Positions 10,101 through 18,182 of a stretch of 64,000 bases of DNA are shown in pieces (positions within the stretch are counted from its first letter, which is position 1; every line of letters begins with the position of its first letter). The notes beneath the pieces are model-generated. The model did no database searches and was not told where the DNA came from. It saw nothing but the letters and a program-made list of their open reading frames with translations. The stretch covers positions 51,521-115,520 of the forward strand of contig NZ_JAQTYM010000001.1 of assembly GCF_028688295.1 (NCBI RefSeq), in the 5' to 3' direction. The stretch is from Sulfuricurvum sp. (GTDB taxonomy: Bacteria; Campylobacterota; Campylobacteria; Campylobacterales; Sulfurimonadaceae). Both the position numbers and the translations under genes were made by a program.

Positions 10101-11578
10101 ATTTGGCACAGCTTATTTTCGATATGAAACAGGTCAATCCAAACGCGAAAGTAGCCGTTAAACTCGTCTCTTCTGCGGGTGTAGGGACGATTGCTGCGGG
10201 TGTTGCGAAAGCATACGCCGATAAAATTATCATCTCCGGTGGGGATGGCGGTACCGGTGCGGCTCCGCTCACGTCGATCAAATTTGCAGGGAATCCGTGG
10301 GAACTTGGGCTCTCTGAAGCGCATAATGCTCTTAAAGTGAACAATCTTCGCGGTCTTGTTCATGTCCAAACTGATGGTGGACTTAAAACGGGTCAAGATA
10401 TCGTAAAAGCAGCATTGTTAGGTGCTGAGAGTTATGCATTCGGTACGGGTGCCTTGACGATTATCGGATGTAAAATGCTCCGTATTTGTCATGTAAATAA
10501 ATGTTCAGTCGGGGTTGCAACGCAAAATGAGAAGCTTCGAAGAGACTATTTTACGGGTACCGTTGATCAATTAATCAATTATTTTACCTACTTAGCCGAA
10601 GATGTACGTCGTATCATGGCGCAACTTGGGTATAAAACGATGGAAGAGTTAGTTGGACGCAGCGATATGCTTCGTGTTATCGATACCGAATTTGCGAAAA
10701 AATTCGATTTCAGCTCTGTTTTGCACCGTGAAGAGGGGGTAAACACTTGTCAATCTCCAAGCAACGAGCCGTTTGATCTGAACGAATTTGAGCAAGAGGT
10801 TTTGGCTGAAGCGATGGATGCGATTAAAAATCCTGAACGTCCGATCAAAATTCTCCGTGATATTTGTAATCTGAATCGTAGTTTTGGTGCCCGTATTAGT
10901 GGTGAAATTGCTCAATATTATGGAGACTCAGGTCTTAAAGAGAATACCATTAAAATCAATCTTAAAGGGATTGCCGGTCAAGCTCTCGGAGCCTTTTTGA
11001 TAAACGGTGTCTCAATTCGTTTAGAGGGTGTCGCAAACGATTACATCGGTAAAGGGATGCATGGCGGTAAAATCGTTATTCGCTCACGTAACCAAGGTGA
11101 AGCATTTGCTGCAGGGGGAAATACCTGTTTGTACGGTGCAACGGGAGGTAAACTCTTTATTTCCGGTTCGGTTGGCGAGCGTTTTGCCGTCCGTAACTCT
11201 GGTGCTATGGCGGTTGTTGAAGGTACAGGCGATAATGCGTGTGAATACATGACGGGCGGTGTAGTTGTTATCCTCGGTAAAACCGGTATAAACTTTGGTG
11301 CGGGTATGACCGGTGGATTTGCATTCGTATACGATCAAGATCATAGTTTTGTTGAAAATGTAAACCGTGAGTTGATTGATGCACTACGAATCGATACCGA
11401 TGATGGAGACGAAGCACGACATTACCTTAAACGTCTTCTCAAAGAGTATGTTGCTGAAACTGAGAGTGAAATGGCGCAAGAGCTCCTTAAAAATTTCCGT
11501 GTTGAAATCCGAAATTTCTGGCTTGTTCGCCCGAAAAACCTAACTAAATTGCCACTCAATCCGGATAAAGGGGACTAG
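7133..11578 (+). CDS. gltB: Glutamate synthase (NADPH) large subunit
   Basis: A 1481-residue GOGAT alpha chain. With GltD it makes two glutamates from glutamine and 2-oxoglutarate. The N-terminal glutaminase domain begins with the expected nucleophile Cys in DNCGFG (Cys17 of this start, exposed after propeptide removal). The central and FMN-binding domains follow, with GEGGEDAARFG, the PPHHDIYSIEDLAQLI loop and SGGDGGTGAAP. The 3Fe-4S ligands are in CKMLRICHVNKCSVG, and the C-terminal beta-helix has GKGMHGGKI and GATGG repeats. The start used is GTG at 7133; a GTG at 7145 in frame is equally possible because neither has a clear ribosome site. gltD follows after 4 bases. Confidence 0.95.
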   Translation: MTIRVEYQDLLRSFKDNCGFGLIANIKNRPSHENLENAITALERMMHRGAVAADGKTGDGSGLLLSLPHEFMRATAAELGVELPKHYAVAVVFTRNASNLEHFEKICHENDLKVVLDRVVPVDTNALGEQALASLPEIHHIFITPNSLMASQRFDALLYLSRKEIEHALVEDEDFYIASMSARVVSYKGLIMPTHIKEFYTDLQAENFKISFALFHQRFSTNTLPKWRLAQPFRAVAHNGEINSVEANRFNVAVKSESIKSEVFTDEEIARLLPILQPGGSDSASADNFFEFLIINGMDFFKAVRAVIPAPWQNAPHMDPELRAFYEYHSTVFEAWDGPAAFSVTDGRYIGCVLDRNGLRPSKYIITHDDTLLIASEYGVIDIPEEQIKERGRLQSGQMIGLDLKFGKVLKDNKINKYLKSSNPYMKWLNDHMIYLQEHVEQQYITRCEYEASNLVERQRYFNITQEVVEQVIEPMMRDGKEAVGSMGDDTPLAAFSNVQRHFSDYFKQRFAQVTNPPIDPIREKVVMSLNTGFGETHNILDEIPSHANRLKAISPIIIREKLEVLKSFGDKKSPRYQSFYSNQEFSTAYNGGLKQALETLVEQVIKAVREEGIRIVILDDSGFDKDHKVIPMAMAVGRISRALLDAKIRHLASIVACTSEVVDSHGAATLIAYGASAVYPALLFATVAARAERSVTDVNCSEAFKAVHHALNAGLLKIMSKMGIATIASYRNSGLFDVIGLSKEIVHECFGESHVMIPGLTYDDIDERLDRNHKDAFEVGGFNRIFPLKIGGYYKFYNGQEHHDFNPDVIHAIHKVSKTGKREDFDKLSALVNSRGQKFIRDFFEFKSDRSPIDISEVESKEKIFKRFASAAMSLGSISPEAHECIAVAMNTIGAQSNSGEGGEDAARFGTLKNSKIKQVASGRFGVTPAYLRSAEEIQIKVAQGAKPGEGGQLPGHKVSGLIARLRYTMPGVTLISPPPHHDIYSIEDLAQLIFDMKQVNPNAKVAVKLVSSAGVGTIAAGVAKAYADKIIISGGDGGTGAAPLTSIKFAGNPWELGLSEAHNALKVNNLRGLVHVQTDGGLKTGQDIVKAALLGAESYAFGTGALTIIGCKMLRICHVNKCSVGVATQNEKLRRDYFTGTVDQLINYFTYLAEDVRRIMAQLGYKTMEELVGRSDMLRVIDTEFAKKFDFSSVLHREEGVNTCQSPSNEPFDLNEFEQEVLAEAMDAIKNPERPIKILRDICNLNRSFGARISGEIAQYYGDSGLKENTIKINLKGIAGQALGAFLINGVSIRLEGVANDYIGKGMHGGKIVIRSRNQGEAFAAGGNTCLYGATGGKLFISGSVGERFAVRNSGAMAVVEGTGDNACEYMTGGVVVILGKTGINFGAGMTGGFAFVYDQDHSFVENVNRELIDALRIDTDDGDEARHYLKRLLKEYVAETESEMAQELLKNFRVEIRNFWLVRPKNLTKLPLNPDKGD

Positions 11579-11582
11579 AAGT

Positions 11583-12965
11583 ATGAGAGAATTTTTAACG
11601 ATTGAGCGTCTCGACCCCACGAAACGTCTTGTATTGCAACGCCTAAAAGATTTTAGTGAAATTTACGAACCGGTAAGTGCGGGTGATGCCTCCTCACAAA
11701 GTGATCGATGTATCCAGTGCGGTGATCCGTTTTGTTTAAATAAATGCCCACTTCATAACTATATTCCTCAATGGCTCAAAGCGGTTGCGGAAAAGGATTT
11801 GAAATTTGCCTTTAATCTCTCGAATGAGCCATCACCGTTTCCTGAAGTAATGGGTCGCGTATGTCCTCATGATCGTCTTTGTGAAGGGGATTGTACCCTT
11901 AATGACGGACACGGAGCCATCACGATCGGGAGTGTTGAAACGTTTATTAATGAAGAGGGATTTCGTCAAGGATTAAAGCCATATTTTCCAGGAATTACGA
12001 CGGATAAAAAAGTAGCGATTATCGGTTCAGGACCTGCTGGGCTCTCTGCTGCAACCTATTTGCTTCGCTCGGGGATTGCGGTAACGATGTATGAGCGTTC
12101 CGATCGTGCGGGTGGATTGCTCACCTACGGTATTCCGAACTTTAAACTTGATAAAAAAATCGTTGAACGTCGTGTTAATTTACTTCTTGAAGCAGGTTTA
12201 GAATTGATTCTTAACTGCGAAGTAGGGAAAGATATCGAATTTGATGCTATTGCTGATAAACATGATGCTGTATTTATCGGTATCGGTGCAACGAAAAGCA
12301 AAGGTGCTAAGATCTCCGGTGAAAATGCTTCCAACGTTTATCCCGCCATGGAGTATTTAACCGCGATTCAACGTAAAAACTTTGCTTCTACATACGACAA
12401 AAAATTTGATTTCAAAGATCTTGAAGTTGTCGTTATCGGAGGTGGCGATACCGCGATGGACTGTGTACGTACCGCTAAACGTGAAGGGGCTAAAAATGTA
12501 ACTTGTCTCTACCGACGTGACGCACATAATATGCCTGGTTCTGTAAAAGAGTACAAAAATGCGATCGAAGAGGGGATAGAATTTGTTTTTCATGCTTCTC
12601 CAAAAGAGGTCATATTAGGTGAAAATGGGAAAGCGGTCGGAATCCATATGGCTAAAACTGTCCTTGGCGCTAAAGATGAATCCGGTCGTCAAAAAATGGA
12701 AGAGGTTAAGGGGGGTGATTTTAACGTTAATGCTGATGTTATTATTATGGCCCTTGGTTTTGATCCGTGTGTACCTCCATTCCTTGCTGAAAATGGTATT
12801 GAGGTAAATGGTTGGGGCGGTATTATCATTAATGATAAAAACGAAACGACTACATCGGGAATTTATGCAGGAGGGGACTGTTATCGCGGTGCTGATTTGG
12901 TGGTGACTGCAGCGTATGATGGCCGTGAAGCAGCCCGTTCTATTGTTAAATCACTTCTTCGTTAA
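11583..12965 (+). CDS. gltD: Glutamate synthase small subunit
   Basis: A 460-residue beta chain that takes electrons from NAD(P)H to GltB through FAD and Fe-S clusters. The N terminus holds the Cys clusters CIQCGDPFCLNKCP and VCPHDRLCEGDC for two [4Fe-4S] centres. The FAD-binding GSGPAGLSAA is near residue 148 and the pyridine-nucleotide site VVIGGGDTAMDC near 285; a second flavin contact is GIYAGGDCYRGADLV. Length is normal. It follows gltB by 4 bases and should be translated with it. In this nitrogen-fixing context it assimilates the ammonia made by nitrogenase. Confidence 0.95.
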   Translation: MREFLTIERLDPTKRLVLQRLKDFSEIYEPVSAGDASSQSDRCIQCGDPFCLNKCPLHNYIPQWLKAVAEKDLKFAFNLSNEPSPFPEVMGRVCPHDRLCEGDCTLNDGHGAITIGSVETFINEEGFRQGLKPYFPGITTDKKVAIIGSGPAGLSAATYLLRSGIAVTMYERSDRAGGLLTYGIPNFKLDKKIVERRVNLLLEAGLELILNCEVGKDIEFDAIADKHDAVFIGIGATKSKGAKISGENASNVYPAMEYLTAIQRKNFASTYDKKFDFKDLEVVVIGGGDTAMDCVRTAKREGAKNVTCLYRRDAHNMPGSVKEYKNAIEEGIEFVFHASPKEVILGENGKAVGIHMAKTVLGAKDESGRQKMEEVKGGDFNVNADVIIMALGFDPCVPPFLAENGIEVNGWGGIIINDKNETTTSGIYAGGDCYRGADLVVTAAYDGREAARSIVKSLLR

Positions 12966-12976
12966 TGAACGACTTT

Positions 12977-13045
12977 ATCCTAGCTTTTATCTCGTGACAA
13001 GCACAGATAGAAGCTAGGATTGAAGAGGGAAACTCTTCTTTATTT
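12977..13045 (+). terminator. Inverted repeats downstream of gltD, probable terminator
   Basis: Two hairpins follow gltD. The first pairs 12977-12992 with 13005-13020 (16 bp, one mismatch, 12-nt loop). The second pairs GAAGAG at 13022-13027 with CTCTTC at 13033-13038 and is followed by a T-rich tail (TTTATTT). The second has terminator form. Confidence 0.55.
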
Positions 13046-13351
13046 AACACCCATTATATCTGCTAAAGTCGGTCTTTTTGAAAAAGGACCCGAGTCCCCT
13101 GAAGTAATTAAAAAATTGATGGAAAAAATTTGGAATTCTCCGTTCCCGGCGCATTAGCACTCTAGCTAGCGTATGCCCCTTATGTGAAATATATGCTATT
13201 TTTAGGTACAATGCGACCTTACAATATCCAAGCCGGATTATTCTTGAGTAAACACCTTCATGTGTTTAGTGATGATAGATATATCCTCATGTGTTCGGAT
13301 AAAGAGCTTTTTGAGCAGATACGTTTGATTGTAGAAAAGGAGTATTTTTGA
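13024..13351 (+). pseudogene. Possible gene remnants or a small ORF between gltD and accD
   Basis: This 382-base gap has no normal gene but is not random. One frame, open without a start codon, ends at TAG 13155-13157 and reads IISAKVGLFEKGPESPEVI before finishing in NSPFPAH. A second frame, from ATG 13193 to TGA 13349-13351 (52 residues), contains MRPYNIQAGLFLSKHLHVFS and ends in VEKEYF; its stop overlaps the accD TTG start. Both stretches have protein-like composition but lie in different frames. They may be fragments of one or two decayed genes, or the second may be a real small gene coupled to accD. I recognise neither. Confidence 0.35.
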
Positions 13352-14190
13352 GTCTATTTAACCTGTTCGGGGACTCCGAAAAGAAAAAACAACCCACCAA
13401 AAGCGAGGCTCCATCTCACTGGGTAAAATGCCCTTCGTGCCAGTCACTAATGTATTATAAAGAGATTGAAAAACAAAACCATGTATGTCCTAAATGTGGG
13501 TTTCACCTCCGTATCGGGGTAAAAGAGCGTCTTGCACTGATCACAGATGAGGGGAGCTTTGTCGAATTTGATGCAAATCTTCGTCCGGTTGATCCGATCA
13601 ACTTTGTTGATAAAAAAAGCTATGCCGCACGTGTCGAAGAGGGATTTGCTAAAAACGGTACTTACTCATCGGTGGTAAGCGGTGAATGTACGATTAATGA
13701 GGTTCCTGCACAACTGGTTGTTTTCGATTTTAACTTTATGGGTGGATCACTCGGTTCGGTTGAGGGTGAAAAAATCGTCCGTGCGGTGAATCGTGCATTA
13801 GAGAAACGTCAAGGTCTTATTATCGTCAGTGCCAGCGGTGGAGCACGTATGCAAGAGAGTACTTTTTCTCTGATGCAGATGTCGAAAACATCGGCTGCTT
13901 TGGCGAAATTGGCGGATGCAAAGCTTCCTTATATTTCACTCCTTACTGACCCTACTATGGGAGGTGTTAGTGCCTCTTTCGCAACACTCGGAGATATTAT
14001 TATCGCTGAGCCAGGTGCTTTGGTCGGTTTTGCAGGTCAACGTGTTATCAAACAAACGATTGGAAGTGACCTCCCTGAAGGGTTCCAACGAGCCGAATTT
14101 CTCCTCGAAAAAGGTTCTATCGATATGATCGTAGAACGCAGTGAACTCAAAGAGACATTGAGCGACATGCTCAAACTTCTTCTTCCGTAA
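13348..14190 (+). CDS. accD: Acetyl-CoA carboxylase carboxyltransferase subunit beta
   Basis: AccD transfers carboxyl from biotin to acetyl-CoA, together with AccA, in the first step of fatty acid synthesis. The 280-residue protein has the N-terminal zinc ribbon (CPSC at about 29-32 and CPKC about 48-51) and the crotonase-like core with SASGGARMQE and TDPTMGGVSASFA. The start is TTG at 13348, preceded by AAAGGAG with a 6-base spacing; no ATG gives the conserved N terminus. It heads a run of same-strand genes (ThiE-like, rlmH, dksA-like). Confidence 0.95.
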   Translation: MSLFNLFGDSEKKKQPTKSEAPSHWVKCPSCQSLMYYKEIEKQNHVCPKCGFHLRIGVKERLALITDEGSFVEFDANLRPVDPINFVDKKSYAARVEEGFAKNGTYSSVVSGECTINEVPAQLVVFDFNFMGGSLGSVEGEKIVRAVNRALEKRQGLIIVSASGGARMQESTFSLMQMSKTSAALAKLADAKLPYISLLTDPTMGGVSASFATLGDIIIAEPGALVGFAGQRVIKQTIGSDLPEGFQRAEFLLEKGSIDMIVERSELKETLSDMLKLLLP

Positions 14191-14192
14191 CG

Positions 14193-14750
14193 ATGCATCT
14201 TTACGCCTTATGTGATGCAGATATGCTCCGAGAGCGGGGCATTGATCTCCTCTCCTTTGCTGAGCGTGCAAAAGCTTTAGGTGCTGAAATTCTCCAGTAC
14301 CGTAATAAACATGCCGACATCGCTACCGTAAAAACCGATTTGATAGCATTGCGTAGAGTTTGGGAAAGTTTTTTAGTGATTAACGATCATTATGAGCTTT
14401 CCACTTTTTGTGACGGTGTTCATATCGGGCAAGAAGATTTGGTTGCGATCGACACTGATCCGATACGTGCCATCAAAATTTTAAAAATGGCAATCGGTGA
14501 GGATAAAATCATTGGTCTTTCCACCCATAATAGTGATGAGATTGAGATTGCAAATGATCTTGATCTTAATTACATCGGATTAGGGGCCTATCGTAGTACA
14601 TCGACCAAATCAGATGCCAAAGTACTAGGGGATAAACTTGATGAGATCGCGGCACGCTCTAAACACCCGGTAGCCGCCATCGGGGGTGTTAGGCTCGATG
14701 ATAGTTTTAATCACGTTACCTACAAAGTAATCGGGAGTGGACTGTTATGA
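14193..14750 (+). CDS. Thiamine-phosphate synthase family protein (ThiE/TenI-like)
   Basis: A TIM-barrel protein of 185 residues in the ThiE/TenI group. ThiE joins the pyrimidine and thiazole phosphates of thiamine. Recognisable segments are ILQYRNK (the ThiE QxR/K pattern), [26 protein letters not shown] and [14 protein letters not shown], and the phosphate-binding AIGGV near the end. It is shorter than typical ThiE (about 210) and the C terminus stops soon after VIGSGLL, so activity as ThiE or as a TenI-like relative is open. It overlaps rlmH by 4 bases. Confidence 0.75.
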   Translation: MHLYALCDADMLRERGIDLLSFAERAKALGAEILQYRNKHADIATVKTDLIALRRVWESFLVINDHYELSTFCDGVHIGQEDLVAIDTDPIRAIKILKMAIGEDKIIGLSTHNSDEIEIANDLDLNYIGLGAYRSTSTKSDAKVLGDKLDEIAARSKHPVAAIGGVRLDDSFNHVTYKVIGSGLL

Positions 14751-15205
14751 ACATTTCGATCATAACCATTGCGAAAAAAGAGCGCTCCTTGTACGATCCA
14801 CTCTACCAAGAACAGATGAAAATGATTTCACGTTTTGCCAAAGTGGAAGACATCGAACTTTTCCCTAAAGAGGTTGTAAAAGCACACACAATTTCTCCTG
14901 AAGCATCTCAAATAGCATATTCGAAATTATTATCACCTATGCTGGGTAAAAATTACTCGATTGCGTTGCATCCTGAGGGGAAAAAATTGGACAGTTTTGC
15001 ATTTAGTAAGCTTATAAGTGATAAAATTTCGTTGCAATTTTTTATCGGCGGAGCTTACGGCTTTGAAAAAAGCTTTGTAGAACAATGTGATGTGGCAATC
15101 AGTCTCTCTGAAATGACGATGAGCCACAAAATCGCTAAAGCGGTACTGCTAGAGCAGATATACCGTGCCTATTCACTGTTAGCAAACCATCCGTACCACA
15201 AATGA
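14747..15205 (+). CDS. rlmH: 23S rRNA (pseudouridine1915-N3)-methyltransferase RlmH
   Basis: SPOUT-class methyltransferase of 152 residues that modifies pseudouridine 1915 in helix 69 of 23S rRNA on 70S ribosomes. Family signatures are [15 protein letters not shown], the cofactor-binding [13 protein letters not shown] and the C-terminal trefoil-knot segment [24 protein letters not shown]. The length fits the family (about 155). The ATG overlaps the stop of the preceding gene (ATGA), so translation is coupled. Confidence 0.93.
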   Translation: MNISIITIAKKERSLYDPLYQEQMKMISRFAKVEDIELFPKEVVKAHTISPEASQIAYSKLLSPMLGKNYSIALHPEGKKLDSFAFSKLISDKISLQFFIGGAYGFEKSFVEQCDVAISLSEMTMSHKIAKAVLLEQIYRAYSLLANHPYHK

Positions 15206-15214
15206 GGAGCATTG

Positions 15215-15568
15215 ATGAGAGACCATGAGTTGCAGTATTTCGAGGAGATATTGCTGACGCGTAAAGCCCAGATTATCAAAAATCTTACCGGCGTCGAAAG
15301 TGAAATGAATCAGTTGCGTGAGATGGAACTCAACGACGAAGGTGACTATGCGTCTGCCAGCAATGACAACATGGTTGAAAATGCTATTGGTTCTCAACAA
15401 ATGCATGAGCTTGAAGAGATTGAAGCCGCTTTGTATAAAATCAAGTCTAAACAATACGGTGTTTGTGAAATGTGTGAAGATGATATCGGTTTTCAGCGTT
15501 TAAAAGTAAAACCACACGCTAAGTATTGTATTGTGTGCCGTCCGATCGTAGAAAAAAATAAACACTAA
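15215..15568 (+). CDS. dksA: DksA/TraR-type zinc-finger transcription factor
   Basis: A 117-residue coiled-coil and zinc-finger protein of the DksA family, which binds the RNA polymerase secondary channel and works with ppGpp. The N-terminal half is helical with many acidic and basic residues, and the C-terminal zinc finger is CEMCEDDIG followed by YCIVC. The start used is ATG 15215, preceded by GAGGAG at a good distance; a TTG directly before it (15212) is in frame but less likely. It lies 9 bases downstream of rlmH. Confidence 0.85.
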   Translation: MRDHELQYFEEILLTRKAQIIKNLTGVESEMNQLREMELNDEGDYASASNDNMVENAIGSQQMHELEEIEAALYKIKSKQYGVCEMCEDDIGFQRLKVKPHAKYCIVCRPIVEKNKH

Positions 15569-15580
15569 CAGGGAGAAAAA

Positions 15581-16603
15581 ATGCAACTGAAACGGTATAG
15601 CATTGCATCCTTTATCTTGATGATTTTGGTCGCTGCTGCGGTCTATTCAATCGATAACGGATCATTATCATTTGATTTGTTGGGGATGCATTTTCCGAAT
15701 CTTCCGGTTGCATTTTGGGTCGTTGTCCCTTTAATCATCATGTACCTTGCCAGTTTGCTCCATATGGGTGTTTATGCATTGGTGGGTAATTATAAGCTAC
15801 GTCGTTTGAGCAAAGATCATGAAAAGATGGTCGACGCGCTTCGTGACTCATTACTCGGAGTCAATGATCGTAACTATGTGTACAAAAGTGATGCTTACAA
15901 ACTGATGGGAAAATTGATTGATAATGCTTTGATCCTCCCTTATGAAACACTTCGTATCGTTGGTAATGAGAAAATCGATGAAGCCCTCGAATTAATGCGT
16001 GATGTGAAAGAGAAGAAAAAAGTTGATATCAAAAAGTTCCATTTGCCTTCAACAACATCAATAGCGATTCAAAATAATTTGAACCGATTTGAACGCGGTG
16101 AAATGGATGCTGATAGTATTCTTTCACGACCTGATAGCTATGGTGAAATTGTCTGTGCAAAAGCGTATGAATCGTATGTTAAAACCGCTTCAGTCGGTTC
16201 GGTAATTAAGTTCAAACATCTCTTTACAAAATCTTCTTTGATTGATTTCGTTCAACGCATTAATGCGAGTGAAAACGGGATTCAAATCAGTAATGAAGAG
16301 TTGGCTACTATTTTCAGTTCACTGAAACTAAGTGGCAATGACTGGATCGATCTCTCTGAAGCGATGTCTAAAAACATGGTTCCAGAGCAACGTATTCGCT
16401 TGTTTGAAATGTTAAGTGAACACAATGATGATGCTATGGAAGGGTATTTGTATACACTGTATGATTTACAAATGATTGATACAGCAAACGAAATTCTGAA
16501 CACTACATCGAGTAATGATTATTTGATTTTTAAAGCGTATCGTGATCTTAAACGTGCTAACAAGCACTACGATATCGCGATTTTTTTACGCAGAAATTGC
16601 TAA
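15581..16603 (+). CDS. Conserved hypothetical membrane-anchored protein
   Basis: A 340-residue protein I do not recognise by function. It has two N-terminal transmembrane helices (about 8-25 and 43-68) and a large cytoplasmic helical region. The arrangement suggests a membrane-tethered regulator or scaffold. A clear GGGAGAAA ribosome site precedes the ATG. The last codons cross a run of seven T (near 16577-16584), where a one-base change would alter the C terminus, so the annotated end could reflect a frameshift. It sits between dksA and dusB on the same strand. Confidence 0.7.
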   Translation: MQLKRYSIASFILMILVAAAVYSIDNGSLSFDLLGMHFPNLPVAFWVVVPLIIMYLASLLHMGVYALVGNYKLRRLSKDHEKMVDALRDSLLGVNDRNYVYKSDAYKLMGKLIDNALILPYETLRIVGNEKIDEALELMRDVKEKKKVDIKKFHLPSTTSIAIQNNLNRFERGEMDADSILSRPDSYGEIVCAKAYESYVKTASVGSVIKFKHLFTKSSLIDFVQRINASENGIQISNEELATIFSSLKLSGNDWIDLSEAMSKNMVPEQRIRLFEMLSEHNDDAMEGYLYTLYDLQMIDTANEILNTTSSNDYLIFKAYRDLKRANKHYDIAIFLRRNC

Positions 16604-16648
16604 AAAAGGGGCGAAACAGCGCTCCTTCTTTCCTCAAGGTTAATACAG

Positions 16649-17638
16649 ATGACTCCCAAACTTGACTTTTCTAATCCCCTCTATGCCCTTGCCCCGTTGG
16701 CCGGATACACCGATTTACCGTTTCGTAACGTTGTTAAAAAATTTGGTGCCGACTTAACGGTAAGTGAAATGCTTAGTTCTAATGCTCTCGCACACGGTTC
16801 TGTAAAAACCCTTAAAATGTTAGAACGGAGTCCGAATGAAGATCCGTATTCGGTTCAAATTGCCGGTTCTGAAGAAGAGATTGTACGCCGCGCGGTTGAA
16901 ATTCTAAACACTGTTGAGGATATTGATATCATTGATCTTAACTGTGGATGTCCGGTTCCTAAAATCGTTTCACACGGCTCAGGAAGCTCCTTGCTAGCAG
17001 ATTTACCCCGTATGGCACAGATCATCGAAACGATTAAAAAAACCTCCAATAAATCAACACTGAGTGTCAAAATTCGTCTGGGATTTGAATCGAAAAATCA
17101 TATTGAGATTGCTAAATTGGTGCAAGAGTGCGGTGCTGATTTTCTGGCCGTTCACGGACGTACTCGTGCTGGGAAATTTAAAGCTCCGGTTGACTACGAT
17201 GCCATTGCTGAGATTAAAGCCGCTGTTAGTATCCCCGTCATTGCGAATGGGGATATTGACTCTTTTGAAAAAGCGCAATGGGTGTTAGAACATACCAAAG
17301 CTGATGGAGTGATGATCGGTCGCGGGGCGGTCGGCGCACCCTGGATTTTTCATCAGCTAAAAACCGGAAGTGCGACCGTTGATCCGATGATCAAACACGC
17401 GATCATTATGGAACATTTGGACGGTATGGTGCGCTTTTACGGTCCTCGGGGTGTTGTAACGTTTCGTAAACACGTCCATACCTATTCAAAAGGGTACGAA
17501 GGGGCATCTGCATTGCGTGATCTCGTAAACCGTATTGACGATCCTGCACATTTTCGTGCTGTAGTTGATGAGTTTTTTCTCACTCATCGGCAGATTGCCG
17601 AAGGGTTTAAAGCCTCTGATATGAAATGCGAGTGTTGA
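16649..17638 (+). CDS. dusB: tRNA-dihydrouridine synthase
   Basis: Flavin-dependent enzyme of 329 residues that reduces uridines in the tRNA D-loop. The TIM barrel begins ALAPLAGYTDLPFR. The catalytic Cys is in LNCGCPVPKI, followed by GSGSSLLADL. Later FMN phosphate contacts are IANGDI and GVMIGRGAVGAPWIF. The FRKH pattern near 273 is as expected for DusB-like members. Length and domain order are normal. It is the last gene of the block that begins at accD. Confidence 0.9.
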   Translation: MTPKLDFSNPLYALAPLAGYTDLPFRNVVKKFGADLTVSEMLSSNALAHGSVKTLKMLERSPNEDPYSVQIAGSEEEIVRRAVEILNTVEDIDIIDLNCGCPVPKIVSHGSGSSLLADLPRMAQIIETIKKTSNKSTLSVKIRLGFESKNHIEIAKLVQECGADFLAVHGRTRAGKFKAPVDYDAIAEIKAAVSIPVIANGDIDSFEKAQWVLEHTKADGVMIGRGAVGAPWIFHQLKTGSATVDPMIKHAIIMEHLDGMVRFYGPRGVVTFRKHVHTYSKGYEGASALRDLVNRIDDPAHFRAVVDEFFLTHRQIAEGFKASDMKCEC

Positions 17639-17659
17639 ATCTGATTTAATATAAGCTAC

Positions 17660-17682
17660 GATAGGGATATTTAACCCCTATC
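17660..17682. terminator. Hairpin between convergent dusB and the metalloprotease-like gene
   Basis: Seven-bp stem GATAGGG (17660-17666) with CCCTATC (17676-17682) and a 9-nt loop, in the gap between two convergent genes. No T-run follows on either strand, so termination is only suggested by position. Confidence 0.35.
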
Positions 17683-17695
17683 AGAAGTATATGAT

Positions 17696-18115
17696 TCAAA
17701 AATAATCGATCGTGCTGTTATCGTAAGCTTCGATCTCAAAGCAGTTATCTCGATAAGGGCGTTTTCCCTGCATCCACGCGACAAGAGTTGCAAGAGCATA
17801 AAGAGGGAGAAAAAAGAGACCATATCTCTCATACTGTTTTACATGTACACGCTCATGTTCTCGTGTACGCTCTAAAATTTCTAAACTTTGCCCCAACACC
17901 ACATGACCGAGTGTCAAAGCTAAAGCATCTGATTTTAATGGAATACAGCGCTTGAGTAACAGTGAGATAAATGCTCCATGAACCTCCAGCACGCCAGAAA
18001 CAATACGCTCTTCTCCTCCGCTTATTTTATTTATCAGAGTGATAATAAGACCGATAAATGTATTGGGAAAAGCCCAACAGTAGAAAAAAATTCTTAGAAT
18101 AGTATTTTTCCTCAT
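17696..18115 (-). CDS. Hypothetical membrane protein with HExxH-type motif
   Basis: A 139-residue protein with hydrophobic segments near residues 5-30 and 100-115. It contains HERVHVKQYERYG, an HExxH metal-binding motif followed by a conserved-looking aromatic/charged stretch, as in small membrane zinc-peptidase-like proteins. No third ligand can be assigned with certainty; Glu or Asp residues follow in RDNCFEIEAYD. It lies alone between dusB and nifN and is divergent from nifN, so its upstream region overlaps the nifN promoter region. Function unknown. Confidence 0.6.
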   Translation of the reverse strand: MRKNTILRIFFYCWAFPNTFIGLIITLINKISGGEERIVSGVLEVHGAFISLLLKRCIPLKSDALALTLGHVVLGQSLEILERTREHERVHVKQYERYGLFFLPLYALATLVAWMQGKRPYRDNCFEIEAYDNSTIDYF

Positions 18116-18140
18116 TATTTTTTAAACGATTATAGCTTTC

Positions 18141-18156
18141 TCGCACACTTCTTGCA
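18141..18156 (+). promoter_or_regulatory. Sigma-54 (-24/-12) promoter of nifN
   Basis: TCGCAC (18141-18146), a 5-base spacer and TTGCA (18152-18156) match the TGGCAC-N5-TTGC consensus with one mismatch in the -24 element. It is 26 bases before the nifN ATG, and RpoN and NifA are both encoded in this window. I see no clear TGT-N10-ACA NifA site upstream. Confidence 0.75.
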
Positions 18157-18182
18157 ATAGCAATGGCAATTAAGGAGTTGTC

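Noticed and set aside
9574..11344. Several open frames of 70-110 codons on the opposite strand of gltB
   Set aside because: They lie fully inside a well-conserved 1481-codon gene, have no ribosome sites and show composition typical of antisense shadows.
18040..18182. NifA upstream activator sequence (TGT-N10-ACA) before nifN
   Set aside because: Only TGT and ACA half-sites with wrong spacing (about 15 bases) were found, so I do not claim one.
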